Assembly: GCA_024641925.1 (NCBI GenBank) | Contig: JAHECB010000004.1 | Coordinates: 1-44,908, forward strand | Direction of reading: 5' to 3' | DNA: 44,908 nucleotides | Origin: Betaproteobacteria bacterium | GTDB taxonomy: Bacteria; Pseudomonadota; Gammaproteobacteria; Burkholderiales; Burkholderiaceae_C | Part shown: one piece after another, positions 19,636-29,273 of the stretch | Position numbering within the stretch: the stretch's first letter is position 1 | How the letters are laid out: every line of letters begins with the position of its first letter | Made by a program: the position numbers and the translations under genes | The notes under the pieces: generated by a model | Seen by the model: only the letters and a program-made list of their open reading frames with translations | Told to the model about the DNA's origin: nothing | Databases searched by the model: none

Positions 19636-20688
19636 TCAGCCCGCGCGTTTCAGCGTGGCGCTGGGCAGTTCGTCAAACAGCGCGCGGTAGTCGCGGGCAA
19701 ATTGACCCAGGTGCCAGAAGCCGCTGTGGCCGGCAGCGTCCTGCACGGTGACACCGCCGCCGCGCAGTTCTCGCCGCACACGGCCCAGTCGCAAGGCGCG
19801 CAGGTACTTCAGCGGGCTGACGCCCAGCACCTCCTGGAAACAGTAGTTCAGCTGGCGGCGGCTAGCACCCACCTGCTGGCACAGCTGCAGCATCGACGGC
19901 GGCTCATCCCCTTGGGCCAGCATCAGCTCGCAGGCACGGCGCACCAGTTGTTTGCGTCGAAGCTGCACCGGGTTGGGGGTGGCATGCACCGTTTCGGGCA
20001 GTGCTTCGATCCATTCCATCAGCAGCGTGTCGCGCAAGCGAAGCATGGCGGCATCACTCAGGGGCTGCAGCGGCGCCGCACCCAGTCGCGCCATGGTCTG
20101 CAGGTGCATTTCGCGCACCGCATGGGCCGCGGCGGCACGCGCAGGCAGCACCAGTTGCATCGCCAGCCATGTCGACAAGTCCTTCTGGTACATGTGTTGC
20201 CACAGCGGGCGCAGCAGCGCCTGGTCCACCACCACGGCAATCAGGCAGAACTGATCGGGCGTGACCAGGTCCAGCACGTCACCACGGCCGACCATCACCT
20301 TGTCGTGTGTCACCACCTGGCCGTTGAACAGGGCCGGCCCCGACATGGCCAGCGGCATCGCCATGCCGTAAGCCCCAGGGTCGATGGCGCCGCGCTGGTG
20401 CAGCGCACGGTTGGAGTCCTCTCGCACCAAACGTAGACCGGGCAGCTGGATGTGGTGCACCTGGCCGCTGAACGCGCCACCCGACAGCTGGTCGTACTGC
20501 AGTTGCCAATCGGGTTGCCACAGCGCCTGCACATCGGGATCGTCGGTCTTCACCAGCCACTGGCTGGCGCCACCGTCGCCCAGGGGCTGCCAGGATGGCG
20601 AAGCCACCCGGCCGCCGGCCGTCTGGACTTGCGTCTGCGCAGGTGCCGGATCTGAGCCTGGAGCGTGGACTTGCCGCATGGCCTGCAT
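19636..20688 (-). CDS. AraC family transcriptional regulator
   Basis: C-terminal double HTH (QQVGASRRQLNYCFQEVLGVSPLKYLRALRLGRVRREL...VQDAAGHSGFWHLGQFARDYRALFDELPS); ATG at 20688 chosen (MQAMRQVHAPG). Confidence 0.87.
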   Translation of the reverse strand: MQAMRQVHAPGSDPAPAQTQVQTAGGRVASPSWQPLGDGGASQWLVKTDDPDVQALWQPDWQLQYDQLSGGAFSGQVHHIQLPGLRLVREDSNRALHQRGAIDPGAYGMAMPLAMSGPALFNGQVVTHDKVMVGRGDVLDLVTPDQFCLIAVVVDQALLRPLWQHMYQKDLSTWLAMQLVLPARAAAAHAVREMHLQTMARLGAAPLQPLSDAAMLRLRDTLLMEWIEALPETVHATPNPVQLRRKQLVRRACELMLAQGDEPPSMLQLCQQVGASRRQLNYCFQEVLGVSPLKYLRALRLGRVRRELRGGGVTVQDAAGHSGFWHLGQFARDYRALFDELPSATLKRAG

Positions 20689-20787
20689 CTTGCCAGAGCA
20701 TGAAGTTGCAACCTTGCCTGTGACCTGGCTGGACGTGGAAAAACCCGATAGCGTGTTGCGGCTGAGCCTGCCTGAGATGATGAGCCC

Positions 20788-21516
20788 ATGACTCTCCGCA
20801 TTGCCGTCCTGAACAACAACATCGACCGATCGGCGTTTGCGCAGCGCTTTGGGAACGATGGCCTGAAGGTCGTGGCGGGGCTGCAGCCCTGGCGACCGTC
20901 CTGGCAATTTGAAGTCTGGCACGCCAGCGCCTGCGAGTTGCCGCCCGACCCCGGGAATTTTGATGGCTGGGTGTTGACAGGCAGTGTGTCCTCGGTCAAC
21001 GAGGGTGCGCCGTGGATGCTGGCGCTGGCATCGCTGGTACAAAGACTGCATGCACAACGCGCGCCCTTGGTGGGTCTGTGTTTTGGCCACCAGATGGTGG
21101 CGCATGCGCTGGGTGGCCGGATCGGCCCGTCAGCAGGCGGCTGGCGCGTGGGCGCGGCGCAGACGCACTTCCGTGAGCAACTGCCCTGCATGGTGCCGGC
21201 GCAGTCGCCACTGCGTCTGTTTGCCGCCCATCAGGACCAAGTGCTGCAGGTGCCGCCCGGCGCCCGAGTACTGGGCGGTGACGACTGGACGCCCAACGCA
21301 TCACTGGCGGTGGGTGACCATATCTTCACCACGCAGTATCACCCCGAACTGAGCCTTGAATTCATGCGGGCACTTCTGGACGAACATCCGCACTTGTGGT
21401 CGCCCGATCAGGTGGCCCGCGCGCGCGAACAGATCGAGCAACCTGTGCATGCCACGGGCTTCATGGGCTGGATCGCGCAGTTTCTGGAACAGCCCCGTTC
21501 AGCCGCAACACCATGA
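20788..21516 (+). CDS. Type 1 glutamine amidotransferase
   Basis: GWVLTGSVSSVNE...PLVGLCFGHQMVAHALGG...TTQYHPELS; class-I GATase triad pattern. Confidence 0.87.
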   Translation: MTLRIAVLNNNIDRSAFAQRFGNDGLKVVAGLQPWRPSWQFEVWHASACELPPDPGNFDGWVLTGSVSSVNEGAPWMLALASLVQRLHAQRAPLVGLCFGHQMVAHALGGRIGPSAGGWRVGAAQTHFREQLPCMVPAQSPLRLFAAHQDQVLQVPPGARVLGGDDWTPNASLAVGDHIFTTQYHPELSLEFMRALLDEHPHLWSPDQVARAREQIEQPVHATGFMGWIAQFLEQPRSAATP

Positions 21517-21830
21517 CTCGAATCACCTGGATCCTGGCCGACGGCCGCCCTGTTCAAGCCGACGTGGCCGATGGCGGCAACCTGATGCTGGCAGCAAGCT
21601 TTGAAGGCGTGCCCGGCATCGACGGCGACTGCGGCGGCGTTCTGTCCTGCGCCACCTGCCATGTGGTGGTGGATGCCGCCTGGGCGGCGCGCGTGGGCGC
21701 TGCCGGCGATGACGAAGACAGCATGCTCAACACCACGTTGGCCGTGCGCCGGCCAAACAGCCGCCTGAGTTGCCAGATCATCGCCAGTCCTGGTCTGGAC
21801 GGCCTGGTGCTGCATGTGCCACAAGCCTGA
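21513..21830 (+). CDS. 2Fe-2S ferredoxin
   Basis: ATG at 21513 overlaps previous stop (ATGA); MTRITWILADGRPVQADVADGGNLMLAASFEGVPGIDGDCGGVLSCATCHVVVD...SRLSCQI; C-x5-C-x2-C...C. Confidence 0.88.
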   Translation: MTRITWILADGRPVQADVADGGNLMLAASFEGVPGIDGDCGGVLSCATCHVVVDAAWAARVGAAGDDEDSMLNTTLAVRRPNSRLSCQIIASPGLDGLVLHVPQA

Positions 21831-21905
21831 GGCCTTTGTTGTCGACGGGCCGGTTCAGGGGCAGGATCTGGGCTTCGTGGTGCGCCGGCAAAAGACGCAG
21901 GGACC

Positions 21906-22082
21906 GCTGAAGTGGTCGCGGCCAACGCTTGCCCGGTACAGATGGTGCTGAATGCGTCGAATTTTTTGCGCACCGACATCGTCATGATGGGCAACATCGT
22001 GAGTGGTGTCGTGGCCTGGCTGTTTGACCTGTTCATGCGCGGGGTTGAACGCAAGCGGGTGCCCTGGAAAGGCAAGATGTAG
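21906..22082 (+). pseudogene. C-terminal remnant of a NitT/TauT/SsuC-type ABC transporter permease
   Basis: Frame: AEVVAANACPVQMVLNASNFLRTDIVMMGNIVSGVVAWLFDLFMRGVERKRVPWKGKM*; resembles the conserved C-terminus of this permease family (NA..F.RTD.V..G....G......D...R..ER..VPW.GK). No N-terminal part present upstream. Confidence 0.55.
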
Positions 22083-22167
22083 GTGGCCGTGGCACGACAC
22101 GGCCTGAAGCTTGCGCTTCGGGCGACGCTGCGAGGGACTGGCTCAGCGTTGCCTTACAGTGACGATC

Positions 22168-23730
22168 ATGGACAACCCCGCCGACGACGCCCCCTTCAAC
22201 GACCTGGCCCATCTGCTGGCGCAGCACGCACAGCAGCGGCCGCAAGCCACCGCGCTGGTGATGGGGCCGCAGCGTCTCAGCTACCAGGCGCTGCACGACA
22301 CCGTGGACCGCGTGGCGGCCACCTTGCAGCGCAGCGGGCTCGGGCCAGGGCAGGTGGTGGCTGTTTGTGCCGAAACGTCCTGCACCTATGTGGCCGTTTT
22401 CCTGGGCGCCTTGCGCGCCGGGCTGGCGGTGGCGCCGTTGGCGCCCAGTTCCACCGACGGGCAACTGGCCGACATGGTGCGTGACGCCGAAGCCGCGCTG
22501 GTGTTTGTCGATGCCGCCGCGCAGGCGCGCCAGATCGGCTGGCCGGCGACAGCGCAGACGGTGTTCATCAACAACGGCGCCAGCACGGCCGCCGACGGCC
22601 TGGGTGACTGGTTGTTGCCCGCCGGTGCACGGCCCCAGGCGGTGGCGATTCAACCCGAATGGCCGTTCAACATCATCTATTCATCGGGCACCACCGGTAC
22701 GCCCAAGGGCATCGTGCAACCCCATGCCATGCGCTGGGCGCATATTCAGCGAGCTCAGGCGTCGGGTTATGCCGCCGACACCGTCACGCTGATCGCCACG
22801 CCGCTGTACAGCAACACCACACTGGTATGCCTGATCCCCACACTGGCTTATGGCGGCTGCGTGGTGCTGATGGCCAAGTTCGACGCCTTGCGTTACCTGC
22901 AACTGGCCCAGGAACACCGCGTCACGCACACCATGCTGGTGCCGGTGCAGTACCGACGCCTGATGGCACAGCCTGAATTTGATCGTTTTGACCTGTCGTC
23001 GTTCAAGACCAAACTCTGTACCAGTGCACCCTTCCATGCCGACCTGAAAGCCGACATCGTGCGGCGCTGGCCGGGTGCGCTGGTGGAGTACTACGGCCTG
23101 ACCGAAGGCGGCGGCACCTGCATCCTGCAGGCCCACATGCACCCGGACAAGCTGCACACCGTGGGTCAGCCAGCGTTGGGGCATGACATCCGCCTGATCG
23201 ACGAAGATGGCGTTGAAATGCCGCAGCAGGTGGGTGTTGCCAGCCCGGCCAGTGGTGAGGTGGTGGGCCGGTCACCCGGCATGATGAGCGGTTACCACAA
23301 GCAGCCCGGGTTGACGGCCGCTGCCGAATGGCATGACGCACAAGGCCGGCGCTTCATCCGCACCGGCGACGTGGGCCGTTTTGACCAGGACGGTTTCCTG
23401 GTGCTGATGGACCGGCGCAAGGACATGATCATCAGCGGCGGCTTCAACATCTACCCCAGCGACCTGGAAGCCGTGTTGCGCGCCCACACCAGCGTGGCCG
23501 ACGTGGCGGTGGTCGGTGTGCCCAGTGCGGAATGGGGCGAAACGCCGGTGGCTTTCTGCGTGCGCCGTGCAGGCGCCACAGAGGGAGCCGAAGCCATTCG
23601 CCAATGGGCCAATGCCCAGGTTGGCAAGACGCAGCGACTGAGTGCACTGCGGCTGGTGGACGAACTGCCGCGCAGCGCCATCGGCAAAGTGCTCAAGCGC
23701 GAACTGCGCGACGCCTGGGCGGCCGGCTGA
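22168..23730 (+). CDS. Class I adenylate-forming enzyme / acyl-CoA synthetase
   Basis: YSSGTTGTPKGIVQPH, YYGLTEGGG, RTGDVGRFDQDGFLVLMDRRKDMIISGGFNIYPSDLE, SAIGKVLKREL. Confidence 0.93.
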   Translation: MDNPADDAPFNDLAHLLAQHAQQRPQATALVMGPQRLSYQALHDTVDRVAATLQRSGLGPGQVVAVCAETSCTYVAVFLGALRAGLAVAPLAPSSTDGQLADMVRDAEAALVFVDAAAQARQIGWPATAQTVFINNGASTAADGLGDWLLPAGARPQAVAIQPEWPFNIIYSSGTTGTPKGIVQPHAMRWAHIQRAQASGYAADTVTLIATPLYSNTTLVCLIPTLAYGGCVVLMAKFDALRYLQLAQEHRVTHTMLVPVQYRRLMAQPEFDRFDLSSFKTKLCTSAPFHADLKADIVRRWPGALVEYYGLTEGGGTCILQAHMHPDKLHTVGQPALGHDIRLIDEDGVEMPQQVGVASPASGEVVGRSPGMMSGYHKQPGLTAAAEWHDAQGRRFIRTGDVGRFDQDGFLVLMDRRKDMIISGGFNIYPSDLEAVLRAHTSVADVAVVGVPSAEWGETPVAFCVRRAGATEGAEAIRQWANAQVGKTQRLSALRLVDELPRSAIGKVLKRELRDAWAAG

Positions 23731-23750
23731 CCGGGTACCTACCCGCAGGG

Positions 23751-24254
23751 CTACCCGTCGGCAAGACGCGCCATCTGCACCGCGTCGAAATACTGGCCGT
23801 CAAAGCGCATGGCGTGCCGCATCAGGGCCTCGTGTTCAAAGCCCAGTGCGGTGTACAGGCCGATAGCGCGGTGGTTGTCGGCCCGGACCTCCAGCACGAT
23901 GCGGGTGATGCCCTTGGCGGTGGCCTTGTTGATGCAGGCCTGCAGCAGCCGTCGCCCGGTGCCCTGGCTTCGGTAGGCTGGCAACAGGCCCATGCCCAGG
24001 CGGCCAGTGTGCGCCACCGCATGTGCCCAGGCCGGGAAGATGTCGGCCCAGCCCACCACCTGGTCACCATCCAGGGCCATGAATTGCACCGCGTCCTGGG
24101 CCACGCTGTCGGCGACAAAACCTTCGATGCGCGCCAGCGGCAGGGCTTCGATCTGGGCCAGGTAGCGCTTTTCGCGGGCCACGGTGTCCAGGCAGTCGCG
24201 GTAGCCGCTGGCGTGGTGCAGCGCTACCGGGTTGATGGTGATGGCAGGTTTCAT
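23751..24254 (-). CDS. GNAT family N-acetyltransferase
   Basis: ATG at 24254; LGMGLLPAYRSQGTGRRLLQACINKATAKGITRIVLEVRADNHRAIGLYTALGFEHEAL. Confidence 0.9.
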   Translation of the reverse strand: MKPAITINPVALHHASGYRDCLDTVAREKRYLAQIEALPLARIEGFVADSVAQDAVQFMALDGDQVVGWADIFPAWAHAVAHTGRLGMGLLPAYRSQGTGRRLLQACINKATAKGITRIVLEVRADNHRAIGLYTALGFEHEALMRHAMRFDGQYFDAVQMARLADG

Positions 24255-24439
24255 CGGCAGGCGGGTTGACGCTGGCAAGGGCGTGGTTCGCACAGATCGT
24301 ATCGCCGGGGCTGGCGCTGGCAGCGGACCGGTGTGCGAAATAGGGCATGGCTTTGGGCGCTGTGAGCTCGGCCCTGGTGCCCGGCGGCGACCGCACATGC
24401 AAAAATCTCAGGTCCGCCGTGACCATGCAGCACCTGATG

Positions 24440-24464
24440 GGTTACGGGCCCTGAACCTGTAACC
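24440..24464 (+). promoter_or_regulatory. Hairpin/inverted repeat immediately upstream of the epimerase start codon
   Basis: GGTTACGGG-ccctgaa-CCTGTAACC: 9-bp stem (one G-U), 7-nt loop, ending 9 nt before ATG at 24474. Confidence 0.4.
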
Positions 24465-24473
24465 GAGCCGTTC

Positions 24474-25499
<1,026 letters not shown>

Positions 25500-25600
25500 T
25501 CGTCGCGCAACGGCCTGCACTGATGCGGGTTTTGTGTGGGTGCTGTGGCGGCGCCGGGCCGGATTCGCGCGGATGATGGCGCGCACGGACAGCACAAAAT

Positions 25601-26404
25601 CTAGCGCAAGTCCTTCAGCAGTTCCTGCAAATACTTGATCGGTACGGCGTAGGTAATGCCTGTGGGGTTGGTCAGTGCACTTTCGCGACTGCCGCGCACC
25701 AGCACCTGGTTGACGATGCCCAGCACCTGGCCCGTGTTGGCGTCAAAAACCGGCCCGCCGCTGTTGCCCGGGTAGGCGGTGGCATCAAGCTGCAGCACTT
25801 CCAGGTTGCCGCCGTCGCGCAGCCGCCGAACAGCTCTGGGGTCCAGTGAGCGGGCCGTTGCCGCAGGCAATGCCGCAGCCGTCACTGAAGCGATGATGCC
25901 GCGGTGGGTGACTGGCGAAAAGCCAAAGGTTCCGGCGATGGGATAGCCCATCAGGGCAATGGACTGACCTTCGATGGCGTCGGTTTCTGACAGTGTCAGC
26001 GTGGGCAGGGGATCGCCTTCGAAGCGCAACAGCGCCAAGTCACGCACCTTGTCGGTGGCGACAACACGGGCGCGTTTGAGGGTGCCGTTCTGCGCGTTGC
26101 GCGCCACCATCACCATCACCACCGGGCCCGACTCCAGTTCGACCCCAGGTGGCAAGACATGAAAGTTGGTGGCCAGCAGTGTGCCGTCTGCAATGACAAA
26201 GCCGGTGCCTCGAAATCCGAAGCGGGGGTTGTCCGTGGCGCTGTAGGTGCCCACCGGCAGCACCGACGCCTTGACGGTGTTGATGACCTGCGGCAGGCCC
26301 TGGCCTTTGGCGGTGCGCGGCGTGCTCAGGCAGGCCAGGCTGGCGGCGCCCAGCACCAACGCCGTGCGGCGTGATGTCGACGTCCCACGGGTGCGAGCGG
26401 TCAC
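25601..26404 (-). CDS. Trypsin-like serine protease (S1 fold), exported
   Basis: GTG start overlapping stop of upstream TPR gene (GTGA); N-terminal SRRTALVLGAASLACLSTP; catalytic His (LLATNFHVLP), Asp (DLALLRFEGD), Ser (YPGNSGGPVFD). Confidence 0.85.
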   Translation of the reverse strand: MTARTRGTSTSRRTALVLGAASLACLSTPRTAKGQGLPQVINTVKASVLPVGTYSATDNPRFGFRGTGFVIADGTLLATNFHVLPPGVELESGPVVMVMVARNAQNGTLKRARVVATDKVRDLALLRFEGDPLPTLTLSETDAIEGQSIALMGYPIAGTFGFSPVTHRGIIASVTAAALPAATARSLDPRAVRRLRDGGNLEVLQLDATAYPGNSGGPVFDANTGQVLGIVNQVLVRGSRESALTNPTGITYAVPIKYLQELLKDLR

Positions 26405-29178
26405 AATGACTTCAGCAGCGAGGTCACTTCGGGTTGGGCCGGGAACCTGGCGCCCAGTTTGCTCAGCACCTCAAGTTCAGCACGTGCGTAGGCCTTTTCG
26501 CCAGCCTTGATGTAGTGCTTTGCCAGTCCCAGGCGCAACGCCGGGTTGTCCGGCGACAGGGCGACAGCACGTTTCTGTGCGTCGATGGCCTTGCCCATCT
26601 CGTTTTCTGCGGCCAAGGCGCTGGCCAAGGTGTCCAGCAGTGGCGCGCGGTCGGCCAACAGCGAAACCGCTTTCTGCGCCAGATCTGCGGCGCCCGGTTT
26701 GCCTTGCTGCACCATCAGCCAAGCGACGTTGTTCATGGCCAGCGCATTGTTGGGCTGCATCTTGAGCACGCTGCGGTAGTGGGTTTCAGCGGCTGCAAAT
26801 TCGCGTCGTGCCATGGCCATGTCGCCCAGGTAGAAGCGGAACCCGGCATCGTTGGGGTGGTCCTTGGTCCAGTCGGCCGAAAAGCGCTCGGATTCGGCAC
26901 GCTTGCCGCCCGACAACAAGGCGTTGTGGATCTTCACGGCCGTTTCGGTGGACTTGCGCTTCTGCAGTGCCTTGCGCCACGCATTGACCGCACCGTCGTA
27001 GTTCTTGCGGCTGATTTCGACTTCGCCTTCAAGCAGCCAGCCCGCATCCTGGTCGGCCGACGCCTTCTGTATTTCACTGGCAATGGCCAGCCCTTCGTCG
27101 TATCGCTTGTCCAGCACGGCCAGCGACAAAAGGCCACGCTTGGCCGGCATGTAATCTGGCCTGATGGCCAGTGCCCTCTTCAGGGATTGCGCAGCACCTG
27201 CGTTGTCTTTGGTGAGCATCTGCGCCTCGGCTTGGCGGATGAGCAGCCGCGGGTTGGACGTTTGCACCGCGGCCAGCTTCTTGAACGTGGTCACAGCCTG
27301 TGTACCGTCGCCGTTGGCCAGCTGGGCACGACCCAGCGCTTCCATGATGTCGGCGTTCTGCGGCATCAACACCAAGGCCTCCTGTGCGGCAACCAAGGCC
27401 GCCTTGGGGTCGCCGCTGTTGATGTACTGCTCGATCAACACAATGCGCGTGGGGACGTTGTCAGGATTGACCTTGACCGCTTCTTGCGTCAACCGTGTGA
27501 CCTCGGCCACCGGAGCACCGCTGCGCGCTGCAATTTCCGCCAGGGCCAATGCGGCCTGATGGCTGGTGGGGTTGTCCTTGAGGAAGCGCTTGAATCGCGC
27601 TTTTGCATCGTCAGTCTTGCCGTCGGACATGTCCATCGACGACAGTGCGGCGACGGCTGCAAAGTAGGTCGGTTCCTTGCTGAGCGCGGTCTCAAAACTG
27701 CGCCGGGCGCCGGCCAGATCTCCCTTGCTGAACAACAATTGACCACGCAGACCATGTGCCTGCGCGCGGTCGGGCTGCTTTTTCTCCAGCGCATCGATTG
27801 CCTTCATGGCGCCCGCATAGTCGCCCTGGCGCTGGCGCGCCGAGATCAGCATCAGGTCCGCACGGCTGTTGCTGTCACCGGCGGCCAAGGCTTCCAGATC
27901 GGCCATCGCGGCCATGTTGCCCCGGCTGATCTGTGCCATGGCCACGGCGGTGCGAACTTTGGCGTTGTTGGGCGAGGCCTTGGCCGCTGCGGCAAACGTG
28001 TCGTCGGCTTCCTTGTTCTTGCCCATTTGCAGATAGGCCTCACCGGCGAGGGTCAGGCTGGAACCGTCGGGCTGGGCGGCGTTGATGGCCGGCTGCAGCG
28101 CTTCCAGTGCCTTGGCTGGTTGACCGGTTCGCAGAAAGACCTGGGCCAGCATCTGCCGGGGCAGCAAGGCGTTGGGCGCATTCTTGATCGCGCGCGAGAG
28201 GAACGACTCCGCCGGCCCGTACTGACTCATACGGAATTCGGCGGCGCCAGCCAGTTCCAGCACCCGCACGTTCTCGGGTAGCACCTTGAGCAGGCGGTCG
28301 GTGATGATGCGGCTGTTTTTGTAGTCTTTGTCAGTGAAAGCCAGCTGGGCCTCGTAGTAGAGCGTTTCCGGATGTTCCGGCAGTTCCTTCTTCAGCTTGG
28401 CAAATTGCAGCTTGGCTTCTTCGTGCTTGCCGTCCGCCGACAGCATGGCCACCAGCGCCGTGTTTGCACCCATCGAAGCGGGGTGCCCCTCAAGTACCTT
28501 GCGGTAAGCCTTGGTAGCGCCGTCCTTGTCGCGCAGCGCACGCCAAAGCAGGTCGCCCCGCAGGACGCCTGCGCGCTCATGGGTCGGGTCCTTGCTCAGC
28601 ACTTTGTCGAGCTCGGCCAGGGCTTCCGTGAACCGCCCCTTGGCAGCCTCCAGCTGGGCCACCATCACGATGGCCGGCGCATAGCCCGGCTTGGCCTGCA
28701 GCGCCGCTGTTGCCGATTCCAGCGCCTTTTCTCCGTTGTTTTGCAAGGCATGCGCGGTGGCCACGGTCACCAGCACGTCGGCGGCGGCAGCCGGATCCGA
28801 GAGTTTGACAGTGCCAAACTGCTCGATCAACTTGGCCTCTTCACCCGTGGCCAGCATGGCGCGCGCCAAGTCCGGCACGACCTGGTTATCCGGGGCCTTC
28901 AAGTCCTGTGCCTTGCGCAATTCGACGGCCGCTGCGGCGGGTTCGCCGTCCAGCAGCAAGGCCTTGCCCAGCAAGGCGCGCGCTTCGACCGAATCAGGGT
29001 TCTGGCCCAGCACATTCTTCAGCTGGATGATGGCCGAGCGCTGGTCGCGTTTCTCGAGGTAGGCGCGCGCCGAGGTGGTCAGGTCTTCCTGGCTGCCGCC
29101 AGATCGGCAACCGGCCAGACCCAGCGATGCCAGCGTCAGCGTCGAAATCGCCAGCACCAGTGTGGTTTTGCGAAACAT
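26401..29178 (-). CDS. prsT: PEP-CTERM system TPR-repeat lipoprotein, PrsT-like (copy A)
   Basis: Lipobox MFRKTTLVLAISTLTLASLGLAGCRSG; ~925 aa of TPR repeats; adjacent to prsR/prsK. Confidence 0.85.
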   Translation of the reverse strand: MFRKTTLVLAISTLTLASLGLAGCRSGGSQEDLTTSARAYLEKRDQRSAIIQLKNVLGQNPDSVEARALLGKALLLDGEPAAAAVELRKAQDLKAPDNQVVPDLARAMLATGEEAKLIEQFGTVKLSDPAAAADVLVTVATAHALQNNGEKALESATAALQAKPGYAPAIVMVAQLEAAKGRFTEALAELDKVLSKDPTHERAGVLRGDLLWRALRDKDGATKAYRKVLEGHPASMGANTALVAMLSADGKHEEAKLQFAKLKKELPEHPETLYYEAQLAFTDKDYKNSRIITDRLLKVLPENVRVLELAGAAEFRMSQYGPAESFLSRAIKNAPNALLPRQMLAQVFLRTGQPAKALEALQPAINAAQPDGSSLTLAGEAYLQMGKNKEADDTFAAAAKASPNNAKVRTAVAMAQISRGNMAAMADLEALAAGDSNSRADLMLISARQRQGDYAGAMKAIDALEKKQPDRAQAHGLRGQLLFSKGDLAGARRSFETALSKEPTYFAAVAALSSMDMSDGKTDDAKARFKRFLKDNPTSHQAALALAEIAARSGAPVAEVTRLTQEAVKVNPDNVPTRIVLIEQYINSGDPKAALVAAQEALVLMPQNADIMEALGRAQLANGDGTQAVTTFKKLAAVQTSNPRLLIRQAEAQMLTKDNAGAAQSLKRALAIRPDYMPAKRGLLSLAVLDKRYDEGLAIASEIQKASADQDAGWLLEGEVEISRKNYDGAVNAWRKALQKRKSTETAVKIHNALLSGGKRAESERFSADWTKDHPNDAGFRFYLGDMAMARREFAAAETHYRSVLKMQPNNALAMNNVAWLMVQQGKPGAADLAQKAVSLLADRAPLLDTLASALAAENEMGKAIDAQKRAVALSPDNPALRLGLAKHYIKAGEKAYARAELEVLSKLGARFPAQPEVTSLLKSL

Positions 29179-29273
29179 GGAAATCCTCCCGTTTGGTAGT
29201 GGTCTTTTGCGCCGTGGGCACTGCGGTGTGGAAATACCAACTCGCAGAGTGGGCGCAACAGGCCGGGCGGCGT

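Noticed and set aside
26434-28281. 615-aa + strand ORF
   Set aside because: Antisense shadow of prsT copy A.
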